Origin: Streptomyces alboniger
Lineage (GTDB): Bacteria; Actinomycetota; Actinomycetes; Streptomycetales; Streptomycetaceae
Length of the DNA: 64,000 bases
NCBI RefSeq assembly: GCF_008704395.1
Contig: NZ_CP023695.1
Location: 3,038,001 to 3,102,000, forward strand
Reading direction: 5' to 3'
Numbering within the stretch: the first letter of the stretch is position 1; each line of letters begins with the position of its first letter. Shown in pieces: positions 51,032 to 60,958 of the stretch. Below the pieces are notes generated by a model. That model was not told the DNA's origin and did not search any database. It saw nothing but the letters and a program-made list of their open reading frames with translations. Both the position numbers and the translations under genes were made by a program.

Positions 51032-54000
51032 CTACGAATGCGTACGCAGCAACGTCCGCATCGTCCGCATCGCCACCGACAGATTCGCCAGATCGAACGC
51101 GTCGGAGCTCTGGATCTCCTCCAGCGTCGTCCGCGCCCGGCTCAGGATCGGCGCGTTCTTCTCCTCCCACGCCTTGAAGCGCTGCTCGGGCGTCGACTCG
51201 CCGTTGCCCACGGCCAGCACGTCGGCCGTCAGCGCGGCGTGCGCCGCGTACAGGTCCTCGCGGATGGAGGCACGCGCCATGGACTGCCAGCGGTCGGCCC
51301 GCGGCAGCTCGATGATGCGGTCCATGAGCTGGGTGATCCGCAGTCGGTCGGCGAGGTCGTAGTAGACCTCGGCGACGGCCATCGCGTCGCTGCCCATCCG
51401 GTCGGCCACCGCGACGATGTCGAGCGCCGGGAAGGCGGACGAGAACCCGGCGACGCGCGTGGCCAGCTCGTCGGGCACGCCCGCGCCCGTCAGCTCGTCG
51501 CGGATGCCCTGGTACCACTCCAGGTCCGAGCCGCGCAGCAGGGTCGGCAACGCGTCCCAGACCTGTGCGACGCCCTCACTGAAGAAGTCGATGGTCTCGG
51601 CGAGCTGGAGCGGCTGCGGCCGGTTGTTGAGCAGCCAGCGCGAGCCGCGCTCGACCAGGCGGCGCGAGTGGAGCCGTACGCGGGTCTGCACGTCGGCGGC
51701 GACGACATTGTCGAGCGCCTCGACGGCGTCCCAGACCTCGCTGAGCCCGAAGATCTCCCGCGCGGCCAGCTGGGCCCGCACGATCTCCTCCAGGGAGGCC
51801 CCGGTCTCCTCCCGCAGCCGGTGCAGGAAGGTCGAACCGCCCGTGTTGACGGTGTCGTTGACCAGGATCGTCGTGATGATCTCGCGGCGCAGCGCGTGCC
51901 CGTCGACCTGCTCGGGGAACCTCTCCCGCAGCGCCTGCGGGAAGTACGCGTGCAGCAGCCGCCGCAGGTACGGATCGTCGGGCAGCGTCGTCTGGATCAG
52001 CTCCTCCGCCGCCGTGATCTTCGTGTAGGCGAGGAGGACGGCCAGCTCGGGCTGGGTCAGACCGCGCGTGGAGTTGAGCAGTTCACGGATCTGCCGGTCG
52101 TTGGGCAGGAACTCCAGGCTCCGGTCGAGGTGGCCCTGCTTGCCGAGCCGGCGCATGAAGCGCTGGTGGGCGTGGAGCAGGGACGGCGACTGGGCGACGG
52201 CGTTGCCCAGCGCGGTGTTCTGCGCGTAGTTGTTGCGCAGCACCAGATGGCCGACCTCGTCGGTCATCTCGGCGAGCAGGACGTTGCGCTGCTTGACCGT
52301 CATGTCGCCGTCCGTGACGACCGCGTTGAGCAGGATCTTGATGTTCACCTCGTGGTCGGAGGTGTCCACGCCCGCGCTGTTGTCGATCGCGTCGGTGTTG
52401 ATGCGGCCGCCCTCGCGCGCGAACTCGATACGGCCCAGCTGGGTCAGACCGAGGTTGCCGCCCTCGCCGACGACCTTGACGCGCAGGTCGGAGCCGTTCA
52501 CGCGGATCGCGTCGTTCGCCTTGTCGCCGACGTCGGCGTTCGACTCCGCCGACGACTTCACGTACGTACCGATGCCGCCGTTCCACAGCAGGTCGACGGG
52601 CGCCTGGAGGATGGCCTTCATCAGGTCGGCCGGGGTCATCTTGGCGACGCCGGTCTCGATGCCGAGGGCCTCGCGGATGTGGGCGTTGAGCTGGATCGCC
52701 TTGGCGGAGCGGGGGAAGATCCCGCCGCCCGTGGAGAGCAGCTCCTTGTCGTAGTCGGCCCAGGAGGAGCGCGGCAGTTCGAACAGGCGGCGGCGCTCGG
52801 CGTAGGAGGTCGCGGCGTCCGGCTTCGGGTCGATGAAGATGTGCCGGTGGTCGAAGGCGGCGATCAGGCGGATGTGCTCGGAGAGCAGCATGCCGTTGCC
52901 GAACACGTCACCGGACATGTCGCCGACGCCGACGACCGTGAAGTCCTCGGACTGGGTGTCGCAGCCCAGCTCCCGGAAGTGCCGCTTCACGGACTCCCAG
53001 GCGCCGCGGGCGGTGATGCCCATGCCCTTGTGGTCGTAACCGGCGGAACCTCCGGAGGCGAACGCGTCGCCGAGCCAGAAGTCGTAGTCCTCGGCGACCT
53101 TGTTGGCGATGTCCGAGAACGTCGCCGTGCCCTTGTCGGCCGCGACCACCAGATACGTGTCGTCCTCGTCGTGGCGTACGACGTCCGAGGGCGGCACGAC
53201 CGCGCCGGCGACGAGGTTGTCGGTGATGTCGAGCAGCGCCGAGATGAACGTCTTGTAGCAGGCGACGCCCTCCGCCAGCCAGGCGTCGCGGTCCACCGAC
53301 GGATCAGGCAGCTGCTTGGCGACGAAGCCGCCCTTGGCGCCGACGGGCACGATGACGGTGTTCTTGACCATCTGCGCCTTGACCAGACCGAGGATCTCCG
53401 TACGGAAGTCCTCCTTCCGGTCGGACCAGCGCAGACCACCGCGTGCGACCTTGCCGAAGCGCAGGTGCACGCCCTCGACGCGCGGCGAGTACACCCAGAT
53501 CTCGTACGCGGGACGGGGCGCGGGCAGGTCGGGGATGGCCTGCGGGTCGAACTTCATGGAGACGTACGAGTGCGGCTCGCCGCTCTCCGTGCGCTGGAAG
53601 AAGTTGGTCCGCAGGGTCGCCTTGATGACGGTGAGGAAGGACCGCAGGATCCGGTCCTCGTCGAGCGAGGCGACCTGGTCGAGCGCCCCGTCCAGCTCCT
53701 CCAGGAGCCCGTCGGTCAGCTCGGTCCCGGCGCGCTGGTGGTCCGGCGACATGCGCGCCTCGAAGAGCGAGACGAGCAGCCGGGTGGTGTGGACGTTGTT
53801 GCGGAGGGTGTCCTCCATGTAGTCCTGGCTGAACGTCGAGCCCGCCTGGCGCAGGTACTTGGCGTAGGCCCGCAGGACCATCGCCTGACGCCAGTTGAGG
53901 CCCGCGCGAAGGACCAGCGAGTTGAAGCCGTCGACCTCGGCCGCACCGGTCCAGGCGGCGGCGAAGGCCTCCTGGAAGCGCTCGCGGCCGTCGTCGCCGA

Positions 54001-55975
54001 GGTAGTCGCCGTGGCCGTTCGCAGACTTGGGCATGCGCAGCCCGAAGTCGTAGATCCACGCGTGTGTGCGGTCGGAGCAGCGCAGCTCGTACGGGCGCTC
54101 GTCGGTGACCTCGACGCCGAGGCGCTGGAGGACGGGCAGCACCGCGGAGAGGGAGACCTGCTCACCGGAGCGGTAGATCTTGAAGCGGCGCTCGTCGGGG
54201 GCCGCGCCCACCGGCTCGTACAGGGAGAGCGCGAAGTCCTTGCCGCCCTGGACGAGCTGCTCCAGGTGCTGGAGGTCGGCGACGGCGGCGCGCGGGGTGT
54301 GGTCGGCCTTGTAGCCCTCGGGGAAGGCGCTCCCGTACCGGCGCAGGAGTTCGGCGGCGCGCTCCTCGCCGCACTCGGCGGTCAGCGCCTCGGCGAAGCC
54401 GTCGGCCCACGAGCGGGCGGCGTCGACGAGCCGTCCCTCGATGCGCTCGACGTCGGCCTCGGAGAGGTCGGGGACCTCGGCGCCCTTCGGCACCCTGACG
54501 ACGAAGTGGATGCGGGAGAGGATCGACTCCGTGTTCCAAGCGGTGAAGTCGACGCTCGCGCCGTTCAGCTCCTCCTTGAGGATGTCGATGATCCGCAGCC
54601 GGACGCCGGTGGTGTAGCGGTCGCGCGGCAGGTAGACGAGGGCGGAGTAGTAGCGCCCGTACTCGTCCTTGCGCAGGTACAGCCGCAGCCGGCGCCGCTC
54701 CTGGAGGTAGAGGACGCTCGTCACGATGGAGCGCAGCTCGTCGGCCGGGGTCTGGAACAGCTCGTCGCGCGGGTACGTCTCCAGGATCTGGAGGAGGTCA
54801 CGCCCGTCGTGGCTGTTGGCGGAGAAGCCCGCGCCCTTGAGGACCTCGGCGACCTTGCGGCGGATGACGGGCACGCGGCGCACGGACTCGGTGTACGCGG
54901 CGGACGAGAAGAGGCCGAGGAAGCGCCGCTCGCCGATGACGTTGCCCTCGGCGTCGAACTTCTTCACGCCGACGTAGTCGAGGTAGCTGGGGCGGTGCAC
55001 GGTCGCGCGGCTGTTGGCCTTGGTCAGGACGAGCAGCTTGTGCTCGCGGGCCTTGGCGCGCGCGTCGGCGGGCAGCCGGTTGAAGGACGGGCTGACCGGG
55101 TGGTGGTCGTCGCCGTGCTGCGGGTCGGCGCGCAGGATGCCGAGGCCGGTGCCGGGGACGGCGGCCAGCGAGTCGTCGTCCGTGAGGTTGTACTCACGGA
55201 AGCCCAGGAAGGTGAAGTGGTTGTCGGCGAGCCAGCGCAGCAGCTCGCGGGCCTCGTCGACCTCCTGGTCGCGCAGGTCGTCCGCGGTGGGCTCGGAGGG
55301 CAGCTCGTCGGCGATGCGCAGGGCGGCATCGCGCATCTTCTCCCAGTCCTCGACGGTCTCGCGCACGTCGGACAGGATCCGCAGCAGATCGGCGGTGATC
55401 TGCTTCAGGTCGGCGCGGTCGGTCTCGCGGTCCATCTCGACGTGGATCCACGACTCGACGAGCGCGTCGTGCGGCCGCTCGCTGACCGGCTCGGTGGCCA
55501 GGACCTCCAGGAGCTTGCCGGTCAGATCACGGCGTACGACGACCTGGGGGTGGATCACGACGTGGATGCCGCGGCCCTGGCGGGAGAGTTCGTTGGTGAC
55601 GGAGTCGACGAGGAAGGGCATGTCGTCGGTGACGACTTCCACCACGGAGTGACTGCACGTCCAGCCGTTCTCCTCGACCGTCGGGGTGTGCACCCGTACG
55701 TTGGCCGTCCCCTGGGGGCGGTTCTCGGCGAGCCGGTAGTGGGAGAAAGCGGCACCGAAGACGTCGACCGGGTCGCGGTCGGCCAGGTCCTCGGGGGCCG
55801 TGTGCAGGTAGTAGCGCCGGAGGAACGCGAGAGCCGTGTCCTGGTCCGGCGCGGCCTCGCTCGTCTCCCCGGTCGGTGCACCGCTCGGCAGGCGCCCCCC
55901 GACCGGGCTGTTCTCAGCTACCCGGGCGGCCCGCGCGAGCAGCTCGGTCTTGGCTTCGTCCAGCTTGGTCTGCAT
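51032..55975 (-). CDS. gdhB: NAD-specific glutamate dehydrogenase, large (GDH-180) type
   Basis: A 1647-aa enzyme that oxidatively deaminates glutamate to 2-oxoglutarate with NAD. Length and order fit the large bacterial NAD-GDH family: N-terminal regulatory ACT-like regions (DDMPFLVDSVTNELSRQG near 120), a central catalytic part with PVGAKGGFVAKQLPD, and VGDMSGDVFGNGML then IFIDPKPD. A long C-terminal region with LLAYTKI and TLRADRW-like helices follows. GAGG lies 4-5 bp before ATG 55975. Monocistronic, ended by the large hairpin at 50942. The same position upstream of the secA region is known for S. coelicolor. Confidence 0.95.
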   Translation of the reverse strand: MQTKLDEAKTELLARAARVAENSPVGGRLPSGAPTGETSEAAPDQDTALAFLRRYYLHTAPEDLADRDPVDVFGAAFSHYRLAENRPQGTANVRVHTPTVEENGWTCSHSVVEVVTDDMPFLVDSVTNELSRQGRGIHVVIHPQVVVRRDLTGKLLEVLATEPVSERPHDALVESWIHVEMDRETDRADLKQITADLLRILSDVRETVEDWEKMRDAALRIADELPSEPTADDLRDQEVDEARELLRWLADNHFTFLGFREYNLTDDDSLAAVPGTGLGILRADPQHGDDHHPVSPSFNRLPADARAKAREHKLLVLTKANSRATVHRPSYLDYVGVKKFDAEGNVIGERRFLGLFSSAAYTESVRRVPVIRRKVAEVLKGAGFSANSHDGRDLLQILETYPRDELFQTPADELRSIVTSVLYLQERRRLRLYLRKDEYGRYYSALVYLPRDRYTTGVRLRIIDILKEELNGASVDFTAWNTESILSRIHFVVRVPKGAEVPDLSEADVERIEGRLVDAARSWADGFAEALTAECGEERAAELLRRYGSAFPEGYKADHTPRAAVADLQHLEQLVQGGKDFALSLYEPVGAAPDERRFKIYRSGEQVSLSAVLPVLQRLGVEVTDERPYELRCSDRTHAWIYDFGLRMPKSANGHGDYLGDDGRERFQEAFAAAWTGAAEVDGFNSLVLRAGLNWRQAMVLRAYAKYLRQAGSTFSQDYMEDTLRNNVHTTRLLVSLFEARMSPDHQRAGTELTDGLLEELDGALDQVASLDEDRILRSFLTVIKATLRTNFFQRTESGEPHSYVSMKFDPQAIPDLPAPRPAYEIWVYSPRVEGVHLRFGKVARGGLRWSDRKEDFRTEILGLVKAQMVKNTVIVPVGAKGGFVAKQLPDPSVDRDAWLAEGVACYKTFISALLDITDNLVAGAVVPPSDVVRHDEDDTYLVVAADKGTATFSDIANKVAEDYDFWLGDAFASGGSAGYDHKGMGITARGAWESVKRHFRELGCDTQSEDFTVVGVGDMSGDVFGNGMLLSEHIRLIAAFDHRHIFIDPKPDAATSYAERRRLFELPRSSWADYDKELLSTGGGIFPRSAKAIQLNAHIREALGIETGVAKMTPADLMKAILQAPVDLLWNGGIGTYVKSSAESNADVGDKANDAIRVNGSDLRVKVVGEGGNLGLTQLGRIEFAREGGRINTDAIDNSAGVDTSDHEVNIKILLNAVVTDGDMTVKQRNVLLAEMTDEVGHLVLRNNYAQNTALGNAVAQSPSLLHAHQRFMRRLGKQGHLDRSLEFLPNDRQIRELLNSTRGLTQPELAVLLAYTKITAAEELIQTTLPDDPYLRRLLHAYFPQALRERFPEQVDGHALRREIITTILVNDTVNTGGSTFLHRLREETGASLEEIVRAQLAAREIFGLSEVWDAVEALDNVVAADVQTRVRLHSRRLVERGSRWLLNNRPQPLQLAETIDFFSEGVAQVWDALPTLLRGSDLEWYQGIRDELTGAGVPDELATRVAGFSSAFPALDIVAVADRMGSDAMAVAEVYYDLADRLRITQLMDRIIELPRADRWQSMARASIREDLYAAHAALTADVLAVGNGESTPEQRFKAWEEKNAPILSRARTTLEEIQSSDAFDLANLSVAMRTMRTLLRTHS

Positions 55976-56467
55976 TGTCCTCTTGGCTCCTGTCGCGCGC
56001 CATTGCGCGACGTAGAAGGAAGTGAAGTGACGTAACGTCCTCGGACGGGGTCTCCGGCCTGTTCGACGTTATGCCGCGATGCGGGAAGAGCAGTCGGCTT
56101 TCCGCCATTTTCGGCGGTTCCGCTGGCGGATGGCCCGCCCGGCCCGGTCGGCCGCACCGCGAAGAAGCGTCAGCGAGGTCCCGGGCACGGATGTCCTCCG
56201 TGTTCCCCGGGCGCAGGGCGGAGGCACCGATGCCTCCGCGGGATATCGCGCTGATCACGGGTCAAGGCTATCGCTCCGCAGCGGGTAAGAGTCACGAGCC
56301 TTTTGTATACAAAACCAGGGGCAGAACCTGGACAGTCTGCACAGTGCGGCCGAGCGTTCTGCTGGTGCGCCCCTGGTGCCGGCCCTCTTGGCAAACCGGA
56401 CGCGGGCGTGCACGTTGAGCGGGACGGACAAAGGGACATGCGCGACGGACTCGGGAAGCGGGCACCG
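55976..56467. promoter_or_regulatory. Divergent promoter region gdhB / DJ-1 gene with GntR-like palindrome
   Basis: 492 bp without a gene. At 56301-56314 lies a perfect 14-bp palindrome, TTTTGTATACAAAA, which is strikingly A+T-rich in this genome. Its core TTGTATACAA matches the core of operators bound by FadR-subfamily GntR regulators such as Bacillus GntR. It lies 153 bp before the DJ-1 gene and 325 bp before gdhB. Confidence 0.7.
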
Positions 56468-57034
56468 ATGGCAGCCAAGATCCTTATTGTGACCGGCGAC
56501 GCGGCCGAGTCGATGGAGGTCCTCTACCCCTACCAGCGGCTGCGCGAGGAGAGGTACGACGTCCACATCGCCGCCCCCGCGCGCAAGACGCTGCGGTTCG
56601 TGGTGCACGACTTCGAACCGGGCTTCGATACGTACACGGAGAAGCCGGGTTACACCTGGCCCGCGGACCTCGCGTTCTCCGAGGTGGATCCCGGCCAGTA
56701 CGCCGCCCTGGTGATCCCCGGCGGCCGCGCCCCGGAGTACCTGCGCAACGACCCGGAGCTACGCAAGATCCTCAAGTCCTTCTTCGACGCGGACAAGCCG
56801 GTGGCCCAGATCTGCCACGGCCCGCTCCTGACGGCGGCGGTCGGCGCCCTGAGCGGCCGCAGGGTCACGGCGTACCCGGCACTGGAACTGGACATGCAGA
56901 CGGCGGGCGCGACCTTCCAGGACGCGGAGGTGGTAGTCGACTGCACCCTGGTCTCGGCCCGCGCGTGGCCGGATCACTCCGGGTGGATGAGGGAGTTCCT
57001 GACGGTGCTCAGGGCCAAGGCTCCGGTGACGTGA
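56468..57034 (+). CDS. DJ-1/PfpI family protein
   Basis: A 188-aa class I glutamine-amidotransferase-like protein. ILIVTGDAAESMEV gives the first strand, with a Glu on the nucleophile-side loop. ALVIPGGRAPEYLRNDPEL and the nucleophile elbow AQICHGP with Cys116 follow. Such proteins are proteases, deglycases or chaperones; activity cannot be told from sequence. ATG 56468 is chosen because GGGAAG lies 9 bp upstream; ATG 56438 is too close to its GGGA. Possibly controlled by the palindrome at 56301. Confidence 0.85.
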   Translation: MAAKILIVTGDAAESMEVLYPYQRLREERYDVHIAAPARKTLRFVVHDFEPGFDTYTEKPGYTWPADLAFSEVDPGQYAALVIPGGRAPEYLRNDPELRKILKSFFDADKPVAQICHGPLLTAAVGALSGRRVTAYPALELDMQTAGATFQDAEVVVDCTLVSARAWPDHSGWMREFLTVLRAKAPVT

Positions 57035-57160
57035 GGCGCGGCACGGCTGAGGGACGCGGGGCACGGCGCGGGTGACGTGGACGCCGGGTGACATCCGTAC
57101 GGGCAGCCGGTGGAGCCTGCGCATCCGCTAGGTATACGGAGTTCCGCGACCCCCGCGCCA

Positions 57161-57192
57161 CATCGGTATGCCGATCCTCGGGCATACCGATG
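57161..57192. repeat. 12-bp inverted repeat downstream of the DJ-1 gene
   Basis: CATCGGTATGCC (57161-57172) and its perfect complement (57181-57192) enclose an 8-nt loop. It has no T-run; it may be a terminator for the DJ-1 gene or an operator. Nearby 57131-57136 reads GTATAC. Confidence 0.6.
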
Positions 57193-57373
57193 CCGGGATG
57201 CGGCCGCGGAGGGCAGGCTCTGTTCTGCGCCGCCTCGCCCGAGCCACGGGAACGGGCGGCGGGGTGCCGACAGCGCCTGGTCCATTCCCCCACGGCTGTC
57301 ATGGCGAGGCACCCCGCACCCGCCTCACGGCTCCCGGCGACGCGGCCGAAGCGGCGCCTGCCCTCGTCGGCGA

Positions 57374-57520
57374 GGGCAGGCCCGCGCCCACCCACCCCGG
57401 CCGACCGCCGGGCCCCGAGCGCACACTCCCCTCGCCCGCCTACCACGGAGGGCAGGCCCGCGCACCCATCCGCCCCCGGCCACCCGCCGGGCCCCGCGCA
57501 CGCTCCCTCGCCCGCCTACC
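57374..57520. repeat. 71-bp imperfect direct duplication at the LuxR gene 3' end
   Basis: 57374-57444 and 57450-57520 are similar 71-bp units (start GGGCAGGCCCGCGC, end CTCGCCCGCCTACC) separated by 5 bp. The second unit includes the stop codon of the LuxR regulator gene, and the first is an extra copy beyond it. The remaining non-coding bases from 57035 hold no gene that I can support. Confidence 0.65.
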
Positions 57521-59864
57521 CCGCGGCCCCGCAGCCCCGCCCCTCCACCGCCGCCCCCGCGATCTCCGCGATCTCCGCGGCGACCTCCGACGCGCCGGCG
57601 ATCTCCGTGCGCGAGCCCACGCCCAGCTTCGCGAGGATGTGCTCGACATGCGCGTCCGCGGTCCGCTTCGAGATGACCAGGCGCTCCGCGATCTCCCGGT
57701 TGGACAGGCCCTGGGCGACCAGGACGGCCACCTCCCGCTCCCGCCGGGTCAGCACGTCACCGGCCGCCCGCCGACCCGACCCCCGCTGGGCCGCCGGCCC
57801 GCCCGGCGTGTCCGCGTCGGCCCGCACCGCTTCCAGGACCTGCCGCCCGGAGAGCCGCGCCCCCACCGCGTGCCACCGGTCGAACTGCTTGTCGCCCAAC
57901 GCCTCCCGCGCCGACTTCCGCGCCGCCTCCTGCTGCTCCATGAGCGAGGGGAGCATGGCGACGGGGTCACCGCTGAGCCGCCGCGCGTTCTCCGCGTACC
58001 CGAGGAGCCACGCGGCCCGCGTATGCCGCCCGGCCCGCGCCGAGGCCCACGCGAGGCCGTGGCAGCACATCGCGGCCACCAGGATCTCGTCTACCTCGCT
58101 CGCCGCCTCAAGACCGCGGCACAGCGACGCGACGCCCGCCTCGCGCTCCCCCACGAGCCACAGCACCAGGCCCTGCGTCGTGAGCGTGGACCCGTAGATC
58201 TGCCGCTCGCCCGTGCCCTCCAGCAGCTCAAGACCCTCCGCGCACAGTTCCAGCGCTCCCTCGGTGTCCCCGAGCACGGCCCGCAGCAGAGCCGCTTCGG
58301 AGCCCATCACCACCAGGCCGAGGAGGCTGTCGCGCTCGGCCATCCGCCGCCGCACGTCCGCGAGCCGGTCGAGCCCCGTCTCGTCCCCGCACAGCCCGGC
58401 GAGCCCGCTGGCGTACGCCTCGGCGAACTGCTCGACGTCCTCGTCGCCCGCCCGCGCCGCGCACTCCCGCGCCAGGTCCATCTGCTCGACGGCCGTCGTC
58501 AGATCCGCGGTCCACACCGCGAAGGCGCCGCGTACGAGCAGCCCCCACGCCCGCGCCGAACAGTCGTCGGGGACGAGCCCGAGCCCCTTCTCGACCCAGT
58601 ACCCGCCCTCGGAGAGCGCCCCGAAGGCCCGCCAGTGGGGCCACAGCCGGGCGGCGAGGTGCAGCCCCTCCGGGGCCCGCCCCTCGGTCTCGTACCCGTA
58701 CTCCAGAGCGGCCCGCAGATCGGCGCTCTCCGCCCGGACCGTGCGGTGCAGCTCCGGCTGCCCGGCGCCGAAGAACCCCTCCTCGAAGCGCCGCCCGAGA
58801 TCCCGGTAGTACGCGAAGTGCCGCGCCCGCAGCGCCGCGCCCCCGTCCGCCTCGACCACGCCGAGCATCTCGGCCCCGTACTCCCTGAGGGTGTCGAGCA
58901 GCCGGTAGCGGTTCCCCGACTCCCCGAGCCGCTGCACCACGGACTTGTCGACGAGCCCGATCAGCTGCCCGAGCACCTCACCGACGGGCAACTCCCCGCC
59001 CCCGCAGACCTGTTCGGCGGCACCCAGCTCGAAGGAGCCCGCGAAGACCGACAGCCGGGCCCACAGCAACCGCTCCGCCGGAGTGCACAGCTCGTGCGAC
59101 CAGTCGATGGCCGTACGCAGCGTCTGGTGCCGTGACAGAGCGGTGCGCCGCCCTCCGGTGAGCACCTGGAACCGATCGTCGAGCCGCGCCACCAGCTCCT
59201 CCATCGACACCGCCCGCAACCGCACCGCGGCCAGCTCCAGGGCCAGCGGAATGCAGTCGAGGCGATGGGCCAGCGCCAGCAACTGCCCGCGATTGCCCTC
59301 ATGCGCCGTGAACCCGGGCACGACACCGGCGGCCCGCTGCGCGAACAGTTCCACGGCGTCGTCCGGCGCGAGCGGCGCGACGGGACAGCAGTGCTCCCCC
59401 GGTACGTCCAACGGCTGCCGACTGGTCGCGAGCACGCACACATCGGCGGCCTCGCGCAGCAGGATGTCGGAGAGCATCGCGCACGCGTCGACCAGATGCT
59501 CACAGGTGTCGAGCACGATGAGCAGCCGCCGCCCCTGCAAATGCGCCACGACCGCGTCGAGCGGCGCCATCCCCGGCTGCTCGGGCAGTTCGAGGACCGC
59601 GGCGAGCGTGGCGGGGACCAACTCGGGGTCGCGCAGCACCGAAAGCTCCGCAAGCCAGACCCCGTCGGGGAACCTCTCCCCGAGCCCCGCGGCGGCCCGT
59701 AACGCGGTCCGGCTCTTCCCGACACCTCCCGGCCCGACCAGGGTGACCAGACGCGCGTACGCGAACGCGGCCCGCACCTGCGCCAGTTCGTCCGCCCGAC
59801 CGACGAACGAGGTCAGTTCGGCGGGCAGTTGCCCACCCCGCCGCTGCCCGAAGCCGAAACCCAT
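57516..59864 (-). CDS. LuxR-family regulator with AfsR/NB-ARC-like ATPase domain
   Basis: A 782-aa regulator. N-terminal [10 protein letters not shown] and P-loop [11 protein letters not shown] (44-53) with [13 protein letters not shown] (Walker B/sensor) form an STAND ATPase. A helical TPR-like region fills the middle. A C-terminal LuxR helix-turn-helix (about 705-765) has [39 protein letters not shown]. Residue 55 is a rare TTA Leu codon (59700-59702), right after the P-loop, so translation should need the bldA tRNA and be tied to development. ATG 59864 is the first sensible start. It lies 128 bp downstream of the HAD gene on the same strand. Confidence 0.9.
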   Translation of the reverse strand: MGFGFGQRRGGQLPAELTSFVGRADELAQVRAAFAYARLVTLVGPGGVGKSRTALRAAAGLGERFPDGVWLAELSVLRDPELVPATLAAVLELPEQPGMAPLDAVVAHLQGRRLLIVLDTCEHLVDACAMLSDILLREAADVCVLATSRQPLDVPGEHCCPVAPLAPDDAVELFAQRAAGVVPGFTAHEGNRGQLLALAHRLDCIPLALELAAVRLRAVSMEELVARLDDRFQVLTGGRRTALSRHQTLRTAIDWSHELCTPAERLLWARLSVFAGSFELGAAEQVCGGGELPVGEVLGQLIGLVDKSVVQRLGESGNRYRLLDTLREYGAEMLGVVEADGGAALRARHFAYYRDLGRRFEEGFFGAGQPELHRTVRAESADLRAALEYGYETEGRAPEGLHLAARLWPHWRAFGALSEGGYWVEKGLGLVPDDCSARAWGLLVRGAFAVWTADLTTAVEQMDLARECAARAGDEDVEQFAEAYASGLAGLCGDETGLDRLADVRRRMAERDSLLGLVVMGSEAALLRAVLGDTEGALELCAEGLELLEGTGERQIYGSTLTTQGLVLWLVGEREAGVASLCRGLEAASEVDEILVAAMCCHGLAWASARAGRHTRAAWLLGYAENARRLSGDPVAMLPSLMEQQEAARKSAREALGDKQFDRWHAVGARLSGRQVLEAVRADADTPGGPAAQRGSGRRAAGDVLTRREREVAVLVAQGLSNREIAERLVISKRTADAHVEHILAKLGVGSRTEIAGASEVAAEIAEIAGAAVEGRGCGAAG

Positions 59865-59992
59865 CGCGCTACCGCCCCCGTCACGTCGTCCGGTACAGAG
59901 GATCCCACCTCAGCGTACGCAGAACAGCGCGGAGCGTGAACGGAATCCCCCAACCACCCCCACCGGCCCCCTCGGGCGACGCTCAGGCACCC

Positions 59993-60664
59993 TCAGGCCG
60001 CAAGCCGCTCCGCCACGACCACGGCCTCCTCCAGCGTGTCCACGACGGGCACCCCGGCCAGCTCCAGACTCCCCCGGCTGTGCGAGCCCCCGGTGTAGAG
60101 CACGGCCCGCGCCCCCACGTGCGCGGCGGCCACCGCGTCGTCCACCGCGTCCCCGATCACGACGACCCGCTCGACGGCGGCGACGACACCCTCCAGCGCG
60201 GCGAGGTGCCGCACCATGCGCTCGGCCTTGCCGGCGTGCGAATCGTCGGTGCGCCCGTCGATCCGCACGAAGTGCTCGTGGATCCCGTGCCGCCGCACGA
60301 TCGGCACCAGATGCTCGTGCGGAGCGAGAGACAGCAACGACTGCGTACGCCCGTCGGCCCGCCGCCCGGCGAGCAGCTGAGCGGCCCCTTCGGTGAGCCC
60401 GCAGGCCTCGGCCCGAGCCCAGTAGTGCCGATGGAAGACGGCGTCCATGACCCGCCACTCGCTCTCACTCGGCAGCCGCCCCATCAGCCGCTCGTAGAAG
60501 AGCGGGATCGGCACGCAGTACAGCTCCCGGTACCGCTCCAGCGTGATCGGTTCGATCCCGATCTCCGCGAAGGAGGCGTTGGTCGCCTCGATCACCGCAT
60601 GAATGTCATGCAGGAGCGTCCCGTTCCAATCCCAAACGATATGCGCCCCGCGCCGCGTCCCCAT
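59993..60664 (-). CDS. HAD-family hydrolase (Asn in motif I)
   Basis: A 223-aa haloacid dehalogenase superfamily protein. Motif I is VWDWNGTLLHD: the nucleophile Asp is kept, but the acid/base Asp at +2 is Asn, a form seen in several actinobacterial HADs. The cap region follows, then LLSLAPHEH (motif II Ser), HAGKAERM (motif III Lys) and VVVIGDAVDDAVAA (motif IV). It resembles phosphoglycolate-phosphatase-type enzymes. The Asn makes phosphatase activity less certain. ATG 60664 has a distant GGGAGG. Confidence 0.85.
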   Translation of the reverse strand: MGTRRGAHIVWDWNGTLLHDIHAVIEATNASFAEIGIEPITLERYRELYCVPIPLFYERLMGRLPSESEWRVMDAVFHRHYWARAEACGLTEGAAQLLAGRRADGRTQSLLSLAPHEHLVPIVRRHGIHEHFVRIDGRTDDSHAGKAERMVRHLAALEGVVAAVERVVVIGDAVDDAVAAAHVGARAVLYTGGSHSRGSLELAGVPVVDTLEEAVVVAERLAA

Positions 60665-60670
60665 CCCTGA

Positions 60671-60958
60671 AATCTACCCTCCCCGAGGGGCCGGGCACCT
60701 GCCCCTACGCCACGGCACCCACGCGCCGATCCGCCCACCCACGACCGCACCACCACGGCGAGACGACGACCCACCCCACACCACGGTGTCATCACGGCGA
60801 GACGGCCCCCGCCCCCACACCGACACACCACCACGGCGAGCCGACCAACCGCTCCTACCTCGCCATGTCATCGCAGCGAGACGGGCGGGTGGGTGGGAAA
60901 GATCCGCCGCGAAGCGGGCGGCCTGGAACCCCTCACAACCCGCGCCGCCCCGCGGCAA
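60671..60958. repeat. Gene-free stretch with a 39-bp periodic repeat
   Basis: The motif CACGGCGAG recurs at 60754, 60793 and 60832, with a variant at 60872 (CGCAGCGAG), a period of 39, 39 and 40 bp. Only about 15 bp per unit is conserved, mostly within CA(T/C)CACGGCGAGACG. No gene, promoter or terminator can be identified in these bases. Confidence 0.65.

Noticed and set aside
51038..56035. 1665-aa plus-strand open frame
   Set aside because: Exact antisense shadow of gdhB with repetitive Val/Glu/Asp composition and no recognisable domain.
60754..60880. CRISPR-like array
   Set aside because: Units are only ~15 bp conserved, imperfect, with a 39-bp period and no true spacers; no cas genes are nearby.
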